From contig JBNJFY010000001.1 of assembly GCA_051747265.1 (NCBI GenBank), forward strand, positions 806,001 through 870,000: a stretch of DNA of 64,000 bases, written 5' to 3'. A program made the position numbers and the translations under genes. The stretch comes from JBNJFY01 sp051747265 (lineage in GTDB: Bacteria > Bacteroidota > Rhodothermia > Balneolales > Balneolaceae). The notes under the pieces were generated by a model that saw only the letters and a list, made by a program, of their open reading frames with translations, was not told the DNA's origin and did no database searches. Positions 53,986-62,062 of this stretch are shown piece after piece. Numbering within the stretch: the stretch's first letter is position 1; the number at the start of each line of letters is the position of its first letter.

Positions 53986-54399
53986 GTGCGAATAAGTACG
54001 CAACAAATAGCCAATTTACTGAAATCGACACGTATCTTCGCCGAAGTCGACAACGATACGTTAACCCAATTAGCAAAAAAAACTGAGATCGAGTCTTATA
54101 AAGAAGGAGATGAAATTTTCGCCCAAGGGGATGAAGACAGCAAAGCGTATATCGTGTTCAGTGGAAAAGTTGGTATCTATCGAGACGGCTTCCTAATGGC
54201 TCACTATTCGGATCAAAATATTTTTGCTGAATTTTCCATGCTGGATGGATCCAGTTACAATGCCACTGCCCAGGCAGATGAAGATTGCACGCTAATCAGC
54301 TTATCCCGAGAAGATTTCCTGGAAATCGTTCGCGACAACAGTGCCCTGGCCGAATGTGTAATCCGCAATCTCAGCAAGCGTCTCAAACGCCACCTCTGA
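53986..54399 (+). CDS. Cyclic nucleotide-binding domain protein (CNBD only)
   Basis: GTG at 53986 has AAGGAG 8 nt upstream and is preferred to the in-frame GTG at 53947, giving 137 aa. It is a single cNMP-binding domain: YKEGDEIFAQGDEDSKAYIV, FAEFSMLDGSSYNATAQADE (phosphate-cassette region, here with an Asn-Ala-Thr instead of the Arg-Ala of cAMP binders), then an amphipathic C-helix. No DNA-binding domain follows, so it is not a Crp-type regulator. The lack of the usual Arg makes true cNMP binding uncertain. Confidence 0.82.
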   Translation: MRISTQQIANLLKSTRIFAEVDNDTLTQLAKKTEIESYKEGDEIFAQGDEDSKAYIVFSGKVGIYRDGFLMAHYSDQNIFAEFSMLDGSSYNATAQADEDCTLISLSREDFLEIVRDNSALAECVIRNLSKRLKRHL

Positions 54400-54407
54400 T
54401 TGAATTA

Positions 54408-54487
54408 TTAATTTTTGAATGTTGAATGTTGAATTGGGTTTCTTGCTTCACCCAATTCAATATTCATAATTCAACATTCAAAATTAA
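54408..54487. repeat. AT-rich inverted repeat between convergent genes, terminator-like
   Basis: ATTAATTTTTGAATGTTGAA and what follows pairs with a matching arm ending TTCAACATTCAAAATTAAT; the inner stem is GAATTGGGT/ACCCAATTC with a 10-nt loop. It separates the cNMP-binding gene and yidC, whose stops face each other, and may end both transcripts. Confidence 0.7.
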
Positions 54488-54494
54488 TACCCCG

Positions 54495-56333
54495 CTACTT
54501 ACCTTTTTTCAGCTTTTTAGCGCGTTTTTTATCGATGCCCTCCATCAAGCCTTCATGATCAAACTGCTTATTGATGAGCAATTGTTGACCAATGGACAAG
54601 GCGTTGTAGATCAAGTAATAGAGGCTTAATCCGGCAGCGAAATTGTTGAATACGAACAACAGTACCAGCGGCAGGATATACTGGAAGGCTTTCATGTTGG
54701 GGCCACCCGCGGATGGGGTTCCGGTCGCGCTACCGGTTAGCTGAGTTTGCACGACCATGGTCGCGGTCATCAGCAGTACAAATCCGGCCACCTGATCGCC
54801 CAGGAAGGGAATATCAAAAGGCAAGCTTAAAATGTAATCCGGAGCGGATAAGTCAGTCGCCCACAAGAATGTCTTTTGACGAATTTCTATCGAATTCTGG
54901 AAAAATCGCCAAAGGGTAATCAACACTGGAAACTGCAACAGGTTAGGCAAACAGGCTCCCATCGGATTGATACCCGTCTTTTTGTACAGCTTCATGGTTT
55001 CTTTCTGAAGCTTCTGCGGGTTTTCTTTGTATTTCTCCTGAATGGCCTTCATTTCTGGCTGCAACTCCCGCATGGCGGCCATACTTTCGAAACTCTTCTT
55101 GGTCAACGGATACAGAATCAGTTTTACCAGAATCGCGAAGATGATGATGGCAATACCATAATTGCCAATCAGTCCCCCAGCCCAAGTCAAGAATGGAATA
55201 ATGGCAAACTGTACCAGTACGTCGGAGAACCAGGGGATCCATCCGGCATCCACCATCTCGTAGGCGGTCTTATCAAACTCGCGTAAATCATAATAGCGTA
55301 AAGGCCCAACAAACATGCGATATTGCAAGTCGCCATCGCGCCCAAAATCAGAGCTCATGGTGGTCGTGTAGTGATGGATGGAGCTAGCAGAACTAGGCTC
55401 GCCACTTACTTGCCCGACTAACCGCGCCCCTCTGCTGGATGAGCGTGATTTTATAATCTGTGTAAAGAACTTCGTACGGGATGCCACCCACTGCACATTA
55501 CCGTTGATGGTATTTTCATTGCGACCGGCCTCATCCAGTTTTAGCTGCTCCATTTCTCCACCGGCGTATACATAGGCGGAAGCTACCGTGGTTTCCTGCG
55601 TGCGATCTTTTTCGGTGAATTTCAGGCGGGGCGTCCAAGACAGATCTACATTCCCACCGACAATCTGACTTTGGACTCCTTCAAAGGTAATATCCAGATC
55701 ATACTCATACGTATCTCCGAAGAAGGTATACGTAAACAGAATTCGTCCTTCATCCTGTACCGGTAGTGCGTAAGTCAGTGCTTTACTTTCGCCTTCTTCA
55801 ATGGTCAGCGAAGATCCCGGTGTAACTTTCTCAAATAGAATCTGCGAGGTCTCCACATTAAAATTGTCGACCGACAGGAACCCCAGGGAGTAAGCCGACC
55901 CAACCGTATCCGCTAACAGATGAACCGGTTGATGGTCCCAGGTTTCATATTCTTTCAAAATAAATTGCGAGGGCCCACCACCTAAATTGCTAAATACAAT
56001 GGTGTACAGCGGGGTTTCTACAATGGTTTCCATCGTATCCTGGACACCGGTTTGGGCAAACTTACCCATTTCACGCCTGCGCTCTTCCGCCGGCCCCAAC
56101 TGTGTGGGGACTTCTTCTTGCTCGGTTGCTTGTGGTTCCGGTGCTTGTGCTTGGGATGTAGTGGAGGCCGGCTGTTCTTCAGCCTGTGCTTCTGCTACCG
56201 CTTTTAAACTGTCTTCAATCCGTTGCTGCTCTTGTTGCCGGGCTAATTCTTCCTGACTTGGGGCCATCCAATAGGACCAGACGATCATCAGGATAGCAAT
56301 CAATACAAAGCCGGTTATTGTTTTGCGGTCCAA
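54495..56333 (-). CDS. yidC: Membrane protein insertase YidC
   Basis: The 612-aa protein has an N-terminal membrane helix (TGFVLIAILMIVWSYWM), a large periplasmic beta domain (about 90-350) and the conserved five-helix core (about 370-600) with YPLTKKSFESMAAMRELQPE and MKLYKKTGINPMGACLPNLLQ. The only start in frame is a TTG at 56333, since an in-frame stop lies 18 nt upstream; no clear ribosome-binding site is seen. YidC inserts inner-membrane proteins with or without Sec. It ends the rpmH-rnpA-yidD-yidC run. Confidence 0.95.
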   Translation of the reverse strand: MDRKTITGFVLIAILMIVWSYWMAPSQEELARQQEQQRIEDSLKAVAEAQAEEQPASTTSQAQAPEPQATEQEEVPTQLGPAEERRREMGKFAQTGVQDTMETIVETPLYTIVFSNLGGGPSQFILKEYETWDHQPVHLLADTVGSAYSLGFLSVDNFNVETSQILFEKVTPGSSLTIEEGESKALTYALPVQDEGRILFTYTFFGDTYEYDLDITFEGVQSQIVGGNVDLSWTPRLKFTEKDRTQETTVASAYVYAGGEMEQLKLDEAGRNENTINGNVQWVASRTKFFTQIIKSRSSSRGARLVGQVSGEPSSASSIHHYTTTMSSDFGRDGDLQYRMFVGPLRYYDLREFDKTAYEMVDAGWIPWFSDVLVQFAIIPFLTWAGGLIGNYGIAIIIFAILVKLILYPLTKKSFESMAAMRELQPEMKAIQEKYKENPQKLQKETMKLYKKTGINPMGACLPNLLQFPVLITLWRFFQNSIEIRQKTFLWATDLSAPDYILSLPFDIPFLGDQVAGFVLLMTATMVVQTQLTGSATGTPSAGGPNMKAFQYILPLVLLFVFNNFAAGLSLYYLIYNALSIGQQLLINKQFDHEGLMEGIDKKRAKKLKKGK

Positions 56334-56379
56334 AATACTATCGATTAATGGTTATAAATTTGAAGTGTCTAAATGATAT

Positions 56380-56688
56380 TCAATTCGGAGTAAACTGCCG
56401 GTAATGATGTTGCAGCGAACCCGCGTCTTCCGATTCTTGGCCGTGATGATCATGATCGCACTTATGACCATGATGCGGATCGGGAACAGGATCGATCCCT
56501 CCCTCCGCCCAGGGATGACAGCGTAACAAACGCGTCAGGGCCAGCCATGATCCACGCAACGCTCCGTGCTTGCGTAGAGCTTCAATGGCGTAGTGGCTAC
56601 AGGTAGGATAATACCGGCAACTATCCTGCAAATGCGGGGATATAATTAATTGGTATAACCGAACGATGCCGATAAAGAGATGCTTCAT
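56380..56688 (-). CDS. yidD: Membrane protein insertion efficiency factor YidD
   Basis: The 102-aa protein has the family core IVRLYQLIISPHLQDSCRYY then PTCSHYAIEALRKHG and CHPWAEGGIDPVP. The His/Asp-rich tail (HHGHKCDHDHHG) is an extension that could bind metal. It overlaps rnpA by 4 nt (ATGA). Confidence 0.95.
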   Translation of the reverse strand: MKHLFIGIVRLYQLIISPHLQDSCRYYPTCSHYAIEALRKHGALRGSWLALTRLLRCHPWAEGGIDPVPDPHHGHKCDHDHHGQESEDAGSLQHHYRQFTPN

Positions 56689-57164
56689 GCGTTCACATAT
56701 CCTTGAGTTTGAAGATATTGACGCAATTCTACCAGCAGGCCACGGACCTCTTGCTGAACCGTTTGGCTGTCGATAGGCAATCGCTTGGCTAAAAAGGCGC
56801 CGTGCAGGCCAAATGATCCATGATCAAACAGTTCTCCCAACAGGTGTTGGTGCATGCGGTAGGCTTCTCGAAGTTGACGTTTCAGACGATTGCGTTTGGC
56901 CGCTTTGCCTAAACTAGTACGAACAATAAATCCCACGAGGCAACCTTCGGATCGATCCGGGTATACCCGAAATCGAAAATTCACCGAGCGCCCATGTAAA
57001 GTATCTGCCTTCGGCGAAAATAATCGTTGAAAATTGGTTCGGCCCCGCAGGATTTTCGATCGTGGCAAAGTGTAAGACGAATCACGCAGAGCGTGTTGTT
57101 CAGACGCTACGGCATCCTCTTGGTTACCAGATGCCGTATTATCTTTACTTGCCGCCTCGTTCAT
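56685..57164 (-). CDS. rnpA: Ribonuclease P protein component
   Basis: The 159-aa protein has the family pattern LPRSKILRGRTNFQRLF at about 34-50 and the RNR motif KAAKRNRLKRQLREAYR. It pairs with RNase P RNA (not in the window) to mature tRNA 5' ends. The ATG at 57164 lies inside rpmH in another frame (20-nt overlap) and adds about 33 residues before the usual start; no other ATG lies between. Confidence 0.94.
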   Translation of the reverse strand: MNEAASKDNTASGNQEDAVASEQHALRDSSYTLPRSKILRGRTNFQRLFSPKADTLHGRSVNFRFRVYPDRSEGCLVGFIVRTSLGKAAKRNRLKRQLREAYRMHQHLLGELFDHGSFGLHGAFLAKRLPIDSQTVQQEVRGLLVELRQYLQTQGYVNA

Positions 57165-57300
57165 CGCTTACTGTTAAACGTTTGCGTCCTTTATTGCGAC
57201 GTCGCTTTAATTGCTTACGACCGCTTTTAGTGCGCATTTTGGCACGAAATCCGTGTTTATTCTTACGCTTTCGTTTACTTGGTTGATATGTGCGCTTCAT
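57145..57300 (-). CDS. rpmH: 50S ribosomal protein L34
   Basis: Translation of 57300 to 57145 gives MKRTYQPSKRKRKNKHGFRA and further to GRKRLTV plus a 7-residue tail, SDERGGK (51 aa), a typical L34. The tail exists because the gene runs on into the rnpA start. A TATAAT on the minus strand at 57383-57388 could be its -10 box, without a clear -35. The 231-bp gap to secA shows no DnaA boxes that I can see. Confidence 0.96.
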   Translation of the reverse strand: MKRTYQPSKRKRKNKHGFRAKMRTKSGRKQLKRRRNKGRKRLTVSDERGGK

Positions 57301-57531
57301 GCGTGTATCAATTTAAATTCAGTAATCCAGTTTTTGGACAGACCGGAAAGATAAAAGAAATATTGGAGAATTAGAATCAGAAATTATAGGCTAATTTGCG
57401 CTTCTCTTCGTTAAGAGAACGAACATTGTGCAAATCAAGCCCACAATGGCGTATTAGGAATGTTGAACCAGCAGGGATGAAACCGTACTTTACGCAACTA
57501 TAATTAAATCAGCTGCAACAGGATTGATCTT

Positions 57532-60500
57532 ATGTTAGAAACATTAATGGAGTCGGTCACCAAGGGACTGGCCAAAGTATTTGGGTCTAAAAGCGAGCGA
57601 GATGTGAAAGCGCTCAAACCCATCGTCGAAGAAATTAATGAACATTATGAGGAGATGAAGGAGCTCTCCGACGAGGAGCTCAAAGGCAAAACCGAAAGCT
57701 ACAGGCAGCGCATCGCCGAAGCCACCCAAGACATTGAACAGCGCAAAGCCGAAATCCGCACCCTCCTGGATGAAGATGAAGACCTCTCGTTAGATGAGCG
57801 GCGTAACCTTTCCGAAGAATTGGATGAACTTGGCGAGGCGTGGCTGACCGTTGTTGATGATATTCTGGATGAAATTATGCCCGAAGCTTTCGCGGTACTC
57901 AAAGACACCTGCCGCCGGTTTGTGGGTAAATCCTGGAAAGTAGCCGGATCCGAAACGGAATGGAATATGATCCCCTACGATGTGCAGCTGATGGGGGCTA
58001 TTGCCATGCACCAAGGTAAAATCGCGGAGATGAAAACCGGTGAAGGGAAAACGTTGGCTGCGATTTTTCCGGCTTATTTGAATGCCTTGGCCGGCAAAGG
58101 GGTTCACGTAGTGACGGTAAACAACTACTTGGCCAAACGTGACGCCGAATGGAATGAACCGATTTTCAATTTCCACGGCCTACATGTGGATTGCGTGGAT
58201 AATTATAAACCCAATTCACAACCGCGCCGTGAAGCCTACAAAGCGGATATTACCTACGGTACCAACAACGAGTTTGGTTTTGATTACCTACGCGACAACA
58301 TGGTGATCAATAATGAACAGCGTGTGCAGCGCGATCACCACTTTGCCATTATTGATGAGGTGGATTCCATTCTGATTGATGAGGCCCGAACGCCGCTGAT
58401 TATTTCGGGGCCGGTTCCCCAGGATACGCAATCCCATAAATACGAGGAGCTCCAGCCTCGCATACAATCTCTGGTGGACGCCCAGAAGCGCCTGGTTGCC
58501 CAGATCGTTTCCGAGGGGGAAAAAGCGTATGAAGAGGGGGATGAGGAAAAAGCCGGGCTACTCTTGTTTCGTGCCCAGCGGGGTTTCCCCAAGAATCGCA
58601 AGTTCCGCAAGTTGATGCAGGAACCGCAGATTCAGAAACTGGTGCAGAAAACCGAGTATTTTTACCTGCAGGATAACGCCAAAAACCTGCCCATCGTAGA
58701 TGAAGAGCTCTATTACGCGGTGGATATGAAGATGAACAATATCGAAATGACCGAAAAAGGTCGGGAGTTTATCACCCGGGGCGATGAGGACGATGAGTTT
58801 TTCGTGATTCCGGATATCGGGACGGAGACCTCCATTATTGAAGAGGAAATCGCCGCGGAGCGCGAACAGCGCATCAAAGAGATTGAAGAGAACGATGAGT
58901 TCAGCGAGAATTACAAACAGAAGAAAATTGAAGAGGCCAAGAAGGAGATCGAGCATGAACGGGAGAAGCGTTTTAATGACCTGAATCTTCTATTCGCTGA
59001 GCGAAGTGATCGCATTCACACGGTTAATCAGCTGCTTAAAGCCTATACGCTGTTTGAGCGTGAAGAAGAGTATATCGTGCAAGATGGTAAAGTCCAGATT
59101 GTGGATGAACACACCGGTCGGGTACTGAGTGGTCGTCGCTATTCCGATGGGTTACACCAAGCCATCGAAGCCAAGGAAAATGTGAAGGTGGAAGCGGCTA
59201 CCCAGACCTACGCTACCATCACCTTGCAGAACTACTTCCGTATGTATCACAAGCTGTCTGGTATGACCGGTACGGCGGCTACCGAGGAGGGTGAGTTTAA
59301 TGAAATTTACGAACTGGATGTGGTGGTCATTCCCACGAATGAGCCGGTCATTCGAGACGATAAAGAAGACTTGGTATTCCGATCCAAACGGGAAAAATAT
59401 AACGCCACCCTGCAGCGAATTGAACAGTACTACGAAAAGGGCCAACCTGTACTGGTAGGTACCACCAGCGTGGATGTTTCCGAGAAAATCAGCCGTATGC
59501 TTAAGCGGGCGGGTATTCCCCATAATGTACTCAACGCCAAGCACCACAAAAAAGAGAGTGACATTGTCACTTCCGCCGGTCAAAAAGGAGCGGTGACCGT
59601 AGCTACCAACATGGCCGGTCGGGGTACGGATATTAAGCTGGGCGAGGGCGTCCGCGAATTGGGCGGTTTAGCCATTTTAGGTACCGAGCGACACGAATCC
59701 CGCCGTATTGACTTGCAGTTGCGGGGACGTGCCGGACGTCAAGGGGATCCCGGAGAATCGCAGTTTTTCGTCTCTTTGGAAGATGACCTGATGCAGCTGT
59801 TCGGATCCGACCGGGTAGCCAATGTGATGGATCGCTTGAATTTCGAAGAAGGCGAAGTCATTCAGCACTCCTGGATTACCAAATCGCTGGAGCGCGCCCA
59901 GAAAAAAGTGGAGCAGAACAACTTCAGCATCCGTAAGAAACAGCTGGAATATGATGATGTGCTGAATAACCAGCGTAATGTGATTTATAAACGTCGTGAG
60001 CACGCACTCTCCGGTGATCAGCTGCGCAACGACATCTACGACATGCTGGAAGAGTTGATCGAACAAGTGGTCGAACAACATTTTGCCGAAGGCGAACTCG
60101 AGGAGATCCGCGAACGCATTCTGCGTAACCTGGCTGTCGATCTGGAAGTGGACCACGAGGAATGGATGCGCATGGGTGAAGATGGCTTGATCGATCATAT
60201 TATGGAGCGGGCCATTGAGACCTATAATCAGAAAGAAGAATTCATTTCCGAACCGGTATTCAACTTGTTGCAACAGTTTGAGAATGCCGATGAGGATCAA
60301 TTTGTCCCCGAAAAAATTCAGATCGTATTTACCGATGGCATCCGTCGCCTGCGGGTAATCATGGACGTAGAGAAAGCGTTGAAGAACAAAGGCCACGAAG
60401 TGGCGCGCGCCCTGGAGCGTACCGCTATGCTCTCTACGATTGATGATAAATGGATGGAACACTTACGCGAGCTAGACTCCGTAAAAGAGGGTATCGGGCT

Positions 60501-60882
60501 GCGTGCATTTGGCCAGAAAGATCCGTTGCTGGAATATAAGCGCGAAGCGTTCGATATGTTCAAGCAACTCCTGGATGAGATCAATGAGGAGGTTATTTCC
60601 CTAATCTGGAAAGCCGTACCTGAAGTGAATGAAGGACAACAGCCGCAAGAAGCTCAAAAACAGAAGAGCAAAGTGGATATGAACCGGGCCAAGTCTTCGC
60701 ATGAGGATTCCACCAATATGGGTATGCAATTGGGTGGCGACAATGGTCAAGAAGGTGGTCAGATGCAGCAGGCCAACTCCGATTCCAAGCCCGAACCGGT
60801 AACCGTCGCTGACGAACCCGGCCGAAACGACCCCTGCCCCTGCGGATCCGGCAAAAAATACAAGCACTGCCACGGTAGATAG
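57532..60882 (+). CDS. secA: Protein translocase subunit SecA
   Basis: The 1116-aa motor drives Sec export. Visible are Walker A MKTGEGKTLA (about 165), DEVD in AIIDEVDSILIDEARTPLI, and the second nucleotide domain (TNMAGRGTDIKLG, QLRGRAGRQGDPGESQF). An insertion of about 200 charged residues (about 300-490) in NBD1 makes it larger than E. coli SecA, as in other Bacteroidota-type SecA. The C-terminal zinc motif is CPCGSGKKYKHCH. It is divergent from rpmH. Confidence 0.97.
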   Translation: MLETLMESVTKGLAKVFGSKSERDVKALKPIVEEINEHYEEMKELSDEELKGKTESYRQRIAEATQDIEQRKAEIRTLLDEDEDLSLDERRNLSEELDELGEAWLTVVDDILDEIMPEAFAVLKDTCRRFVGKSWKVAGSETEWNMIPYDVQLMGAIAMHQGKIAEMKTGEGKTLAAIFPAYLNALAGKGVHVVTVNNYLAKRDAEWNEPIFNFHGLHVDCVDNYKPNSQPRREAYKADITYGTNNEFGFDYLRDNMVINNEQRVQRDHHFAIIDEVDSILIDEARTPLIISGPVPQDTQSHKYEELQPRIQSLVDAQKRLVAQIVSEGEKAYEEGDEEKAGLLLFRAQRGFPKNRKFRKLMQEPQIQKLVQKTEYFYLQDNAKNLPIVDEELYYAVDMKMNNIEMTEKGREFITRGDEDDEFFVIPDIGTETSIIEEEIAAEREQRIKEIEENDEFSENYKQKKIEEAKKEIEHEREKRFNDLNLLFAERSDRIHTVNQLLKAYTLFEREEEYIVQDGKVQIVDEHTGRVLSGRRYSDGLHQAIEAKENVKVEAATQTYATITLQNYFRMYHKLSGMTGTAATEEGEFNEIYELDVVVIPTNEPVIRDDKEDLVFRSKREKYNATLQRIEQYYEKGQPVLVGTTSVDVSEKISRMLKRAGIPHNVLNAKHHKKESDIVTSAGQKGAVTVATNMAGRGTDIKLGEGVRELGGLAILGTERHESRRIDLQLRGRAGRQGDPGESQFFVSLEDDLMQLFGSDRVANVMDRLNFEEGEVIQHSWITKSLERAQKKVEQNNFSIRKKQLEYDDVLNNQRNVIYKRREHALSGDQLRNDIYDMLEELIEQVVEQHFAEGELEEIRERILRNLAVDLEVDHEEWMRMGEDGLIDHIMERAIETYNQKEEFISEPVFNLLQQFENADEDQFVPEKIQIVFTDGIRRLRVIMDVEKALKNKGHEVARALERTAMLSTIDDKWMEHLRELDSVKEGIGLRAFGQKDPLLEYKREAFDMFKQLLDEINEEVISLIWKAVPEVNEGQQPQEAQKQKSKVDMNRAKSSHEDSTNMGMQLGGDNGQEGGQMQQANSDSKPEPVTVADEPGRNDPCPCGSGKKYKHCHGR

Positions 60883-60886
60883 AGTG

Positions 60887-61012
60887 TTGGTTATTAGTTA
60901 TTGGGGATTATTACTTATGCCCACTTATAAAACCTATTCGAGATTTATTGATATTGAAAGGATTGTTAAATCTAAAACAGGTACTCCATCCTATTAACTA
61001 ATAACCAATAAC
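60887..61012. repeat. AT-rich inverted repeat after secA
   Basis: TTGGTTATTAGTTATTGGGG (60887-60906) pairs with 60991-61012 (CTATTAACTAATAACCAATA...). It resembles the element at 44131-44260. It begins 5 nt after the secA stop. Confidence 0.65.
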
Positions 61013-61019
61013 AAATTAC

Positions 61020-61844
61020 ATGGAAGTACTGGGCATTGATATCGGCAGTTACGGTATCAAGGGATGTATTGTAGATACGGAGAAAGGGGAAATCCTTTCT
61101 GAGCGCTACAGTACCCCTCCGCTGGATGATACTTCTCCGCATAAAATCATTTCTAAATTGTACGGGGTGGTTGCCCATTTTAACTGGAAAGGCAAACCCA
61201 TCGGCTGTGCTTTTCCGGCTCCGGTCAGTCGGGGATCGGTGATGGCCGCCCAGCGCATTGATGAGAGTTGGGTGGATGCCGATGTAGAACAGCTGTTCCA
61301 TGAAATTACGGGCAGTCCGGTTCGGGTGGTCAATGATACCGACGCCTCGGGCATTGCTGAAATGCGTTTGGGAGTGGGCCGGTCCCATCATCAGGGGGTA
61401 GTTATCGTACTTACTGTGGGCACCGGAATTGGCTCTTCGCTGTTCACCGATGGAAATTTGGTTCCCAATACGGAACTCGGCCATATTGAAATCAAAGGTA
61501 AAACAGCGGAAGCCCGTGCCTCCAATCGCGCGCGAAAAAGGGAAGGGCTCTCCAAGAAAGATTGGGCGCAACGGCTAGAGTTGGTATTAACCCACTACGA
61601 GCAACTCTTTCATCCCGATCTGTTTATCCTGGGTGGGCAGCTCAGCCGTAACCAATCCAAAACATTTCCCTACATCAAAATTAACACCCGCTTCAAAGCT
61701 GCTCGCTTTCAAAATGATGCCAGTATTGTGGGGGCCGCGCTGGTAGTAGCCGATCAATTAAAAGATGAGCCGGTAGCGGAACCCAATGCCCTGGAACCGG
61801 ATCACTCGCTGCGCGATGATTTCGAAGATGTGGCGGATGAGTGA
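61020..61844 (+). CDS. ppgK: Polyphosphate glucokinase (ROK family)
   Basis: The 274-aa protein has the ROK phosphate motif GIDIGSYGIKG, the catalytic Asp in VVNDTDASGIAE, and the PPGK hallmark VGTGIGSSLFTDGNLVPNTE with ELGHIEI. PPGK phosphorylates glucose with polyphosphate. The ROK zinc motif is missing, as in known PPGKs. The TGA stop is the first codon of the palindromic element that follows, so the C-terminal end of the gene may have been set by that element. Confidence 0.9.
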   Translation: MEVLGIDIGSYGIKGCIVDTEKGEILSERYSTPPLDDTSPHKIISKLYGVVAHFNWKGKPIGCAFPAPVSRGSVMAAQRIDESWVDADVEQLFHEITGSPVRVVNDTDASGIAEMRLGVGRSHHQGVVIVLTVGTGIGSSLFTDGNLVPNTELGHIEIKGKTAEARASNRARKREGLSKKDWAQRLELVLTHYEQLFHPDLFILGGQLSRNQSKTFPYIKINTRFKAARFQNDASIVGAALVVADQLKDEPVAEPNALEPDHSLRDDFEDVADE

Positions 61845-62062
61845 CGCGCCTGCGGCGCTGAATGATGGAGTGATGGAGTGATGGAGTGATTTCCAGCAGG
61901 TACTTCTATTAATATACCTAATTACCACTTCGAGGTTATGCCTGCTATTGAGCAACTTGAAATCGATTTAGAAACTCCATCACTAAGCGCCGAAGGCGCG
62001 TCACTCCATCATTCAGCGGCGTCAGCCGCGTCACTCTATCACTTAGCGGCGTCAGCCGCGTC
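61842..62062. repeat. Palindromic repeat cluster with inverted and tandem 30-bp units
   Basis: The right part holds three tandem 29-30 bp units (61974-62002, 62003-62032, 62033-62062), each with a GCGGC GTCA GCCGC type hairpin and ACTCCATCA. The left part (61842-61890) has one inverted unit then the 8-mer TGATGGAG three times. The unit carries TGA in both flanking frames: it supplies the stop of ppgK on the left, and the last seven codons (DAADAAK) and the stop of the hydrolase on the right. Confidence 0.88.

Noticed and set aside
53986..54399. Crp/Fnr-type transcription regulator
   Set aside because: The protein ends after the cNMP-binding domain and C-helix; no helix-turn-helix follows.
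57301..57531. Chromosome origin beside rpmH
   Set aside because: No TTATCCACA-type boxes and no dnaA gene were seen; secA lies on the other side.
61974..62062. CRISPR-like 30-bp tandem repeats
   Set aside because: Units are directly adjacent with no spacers and have inverted copies nearby.
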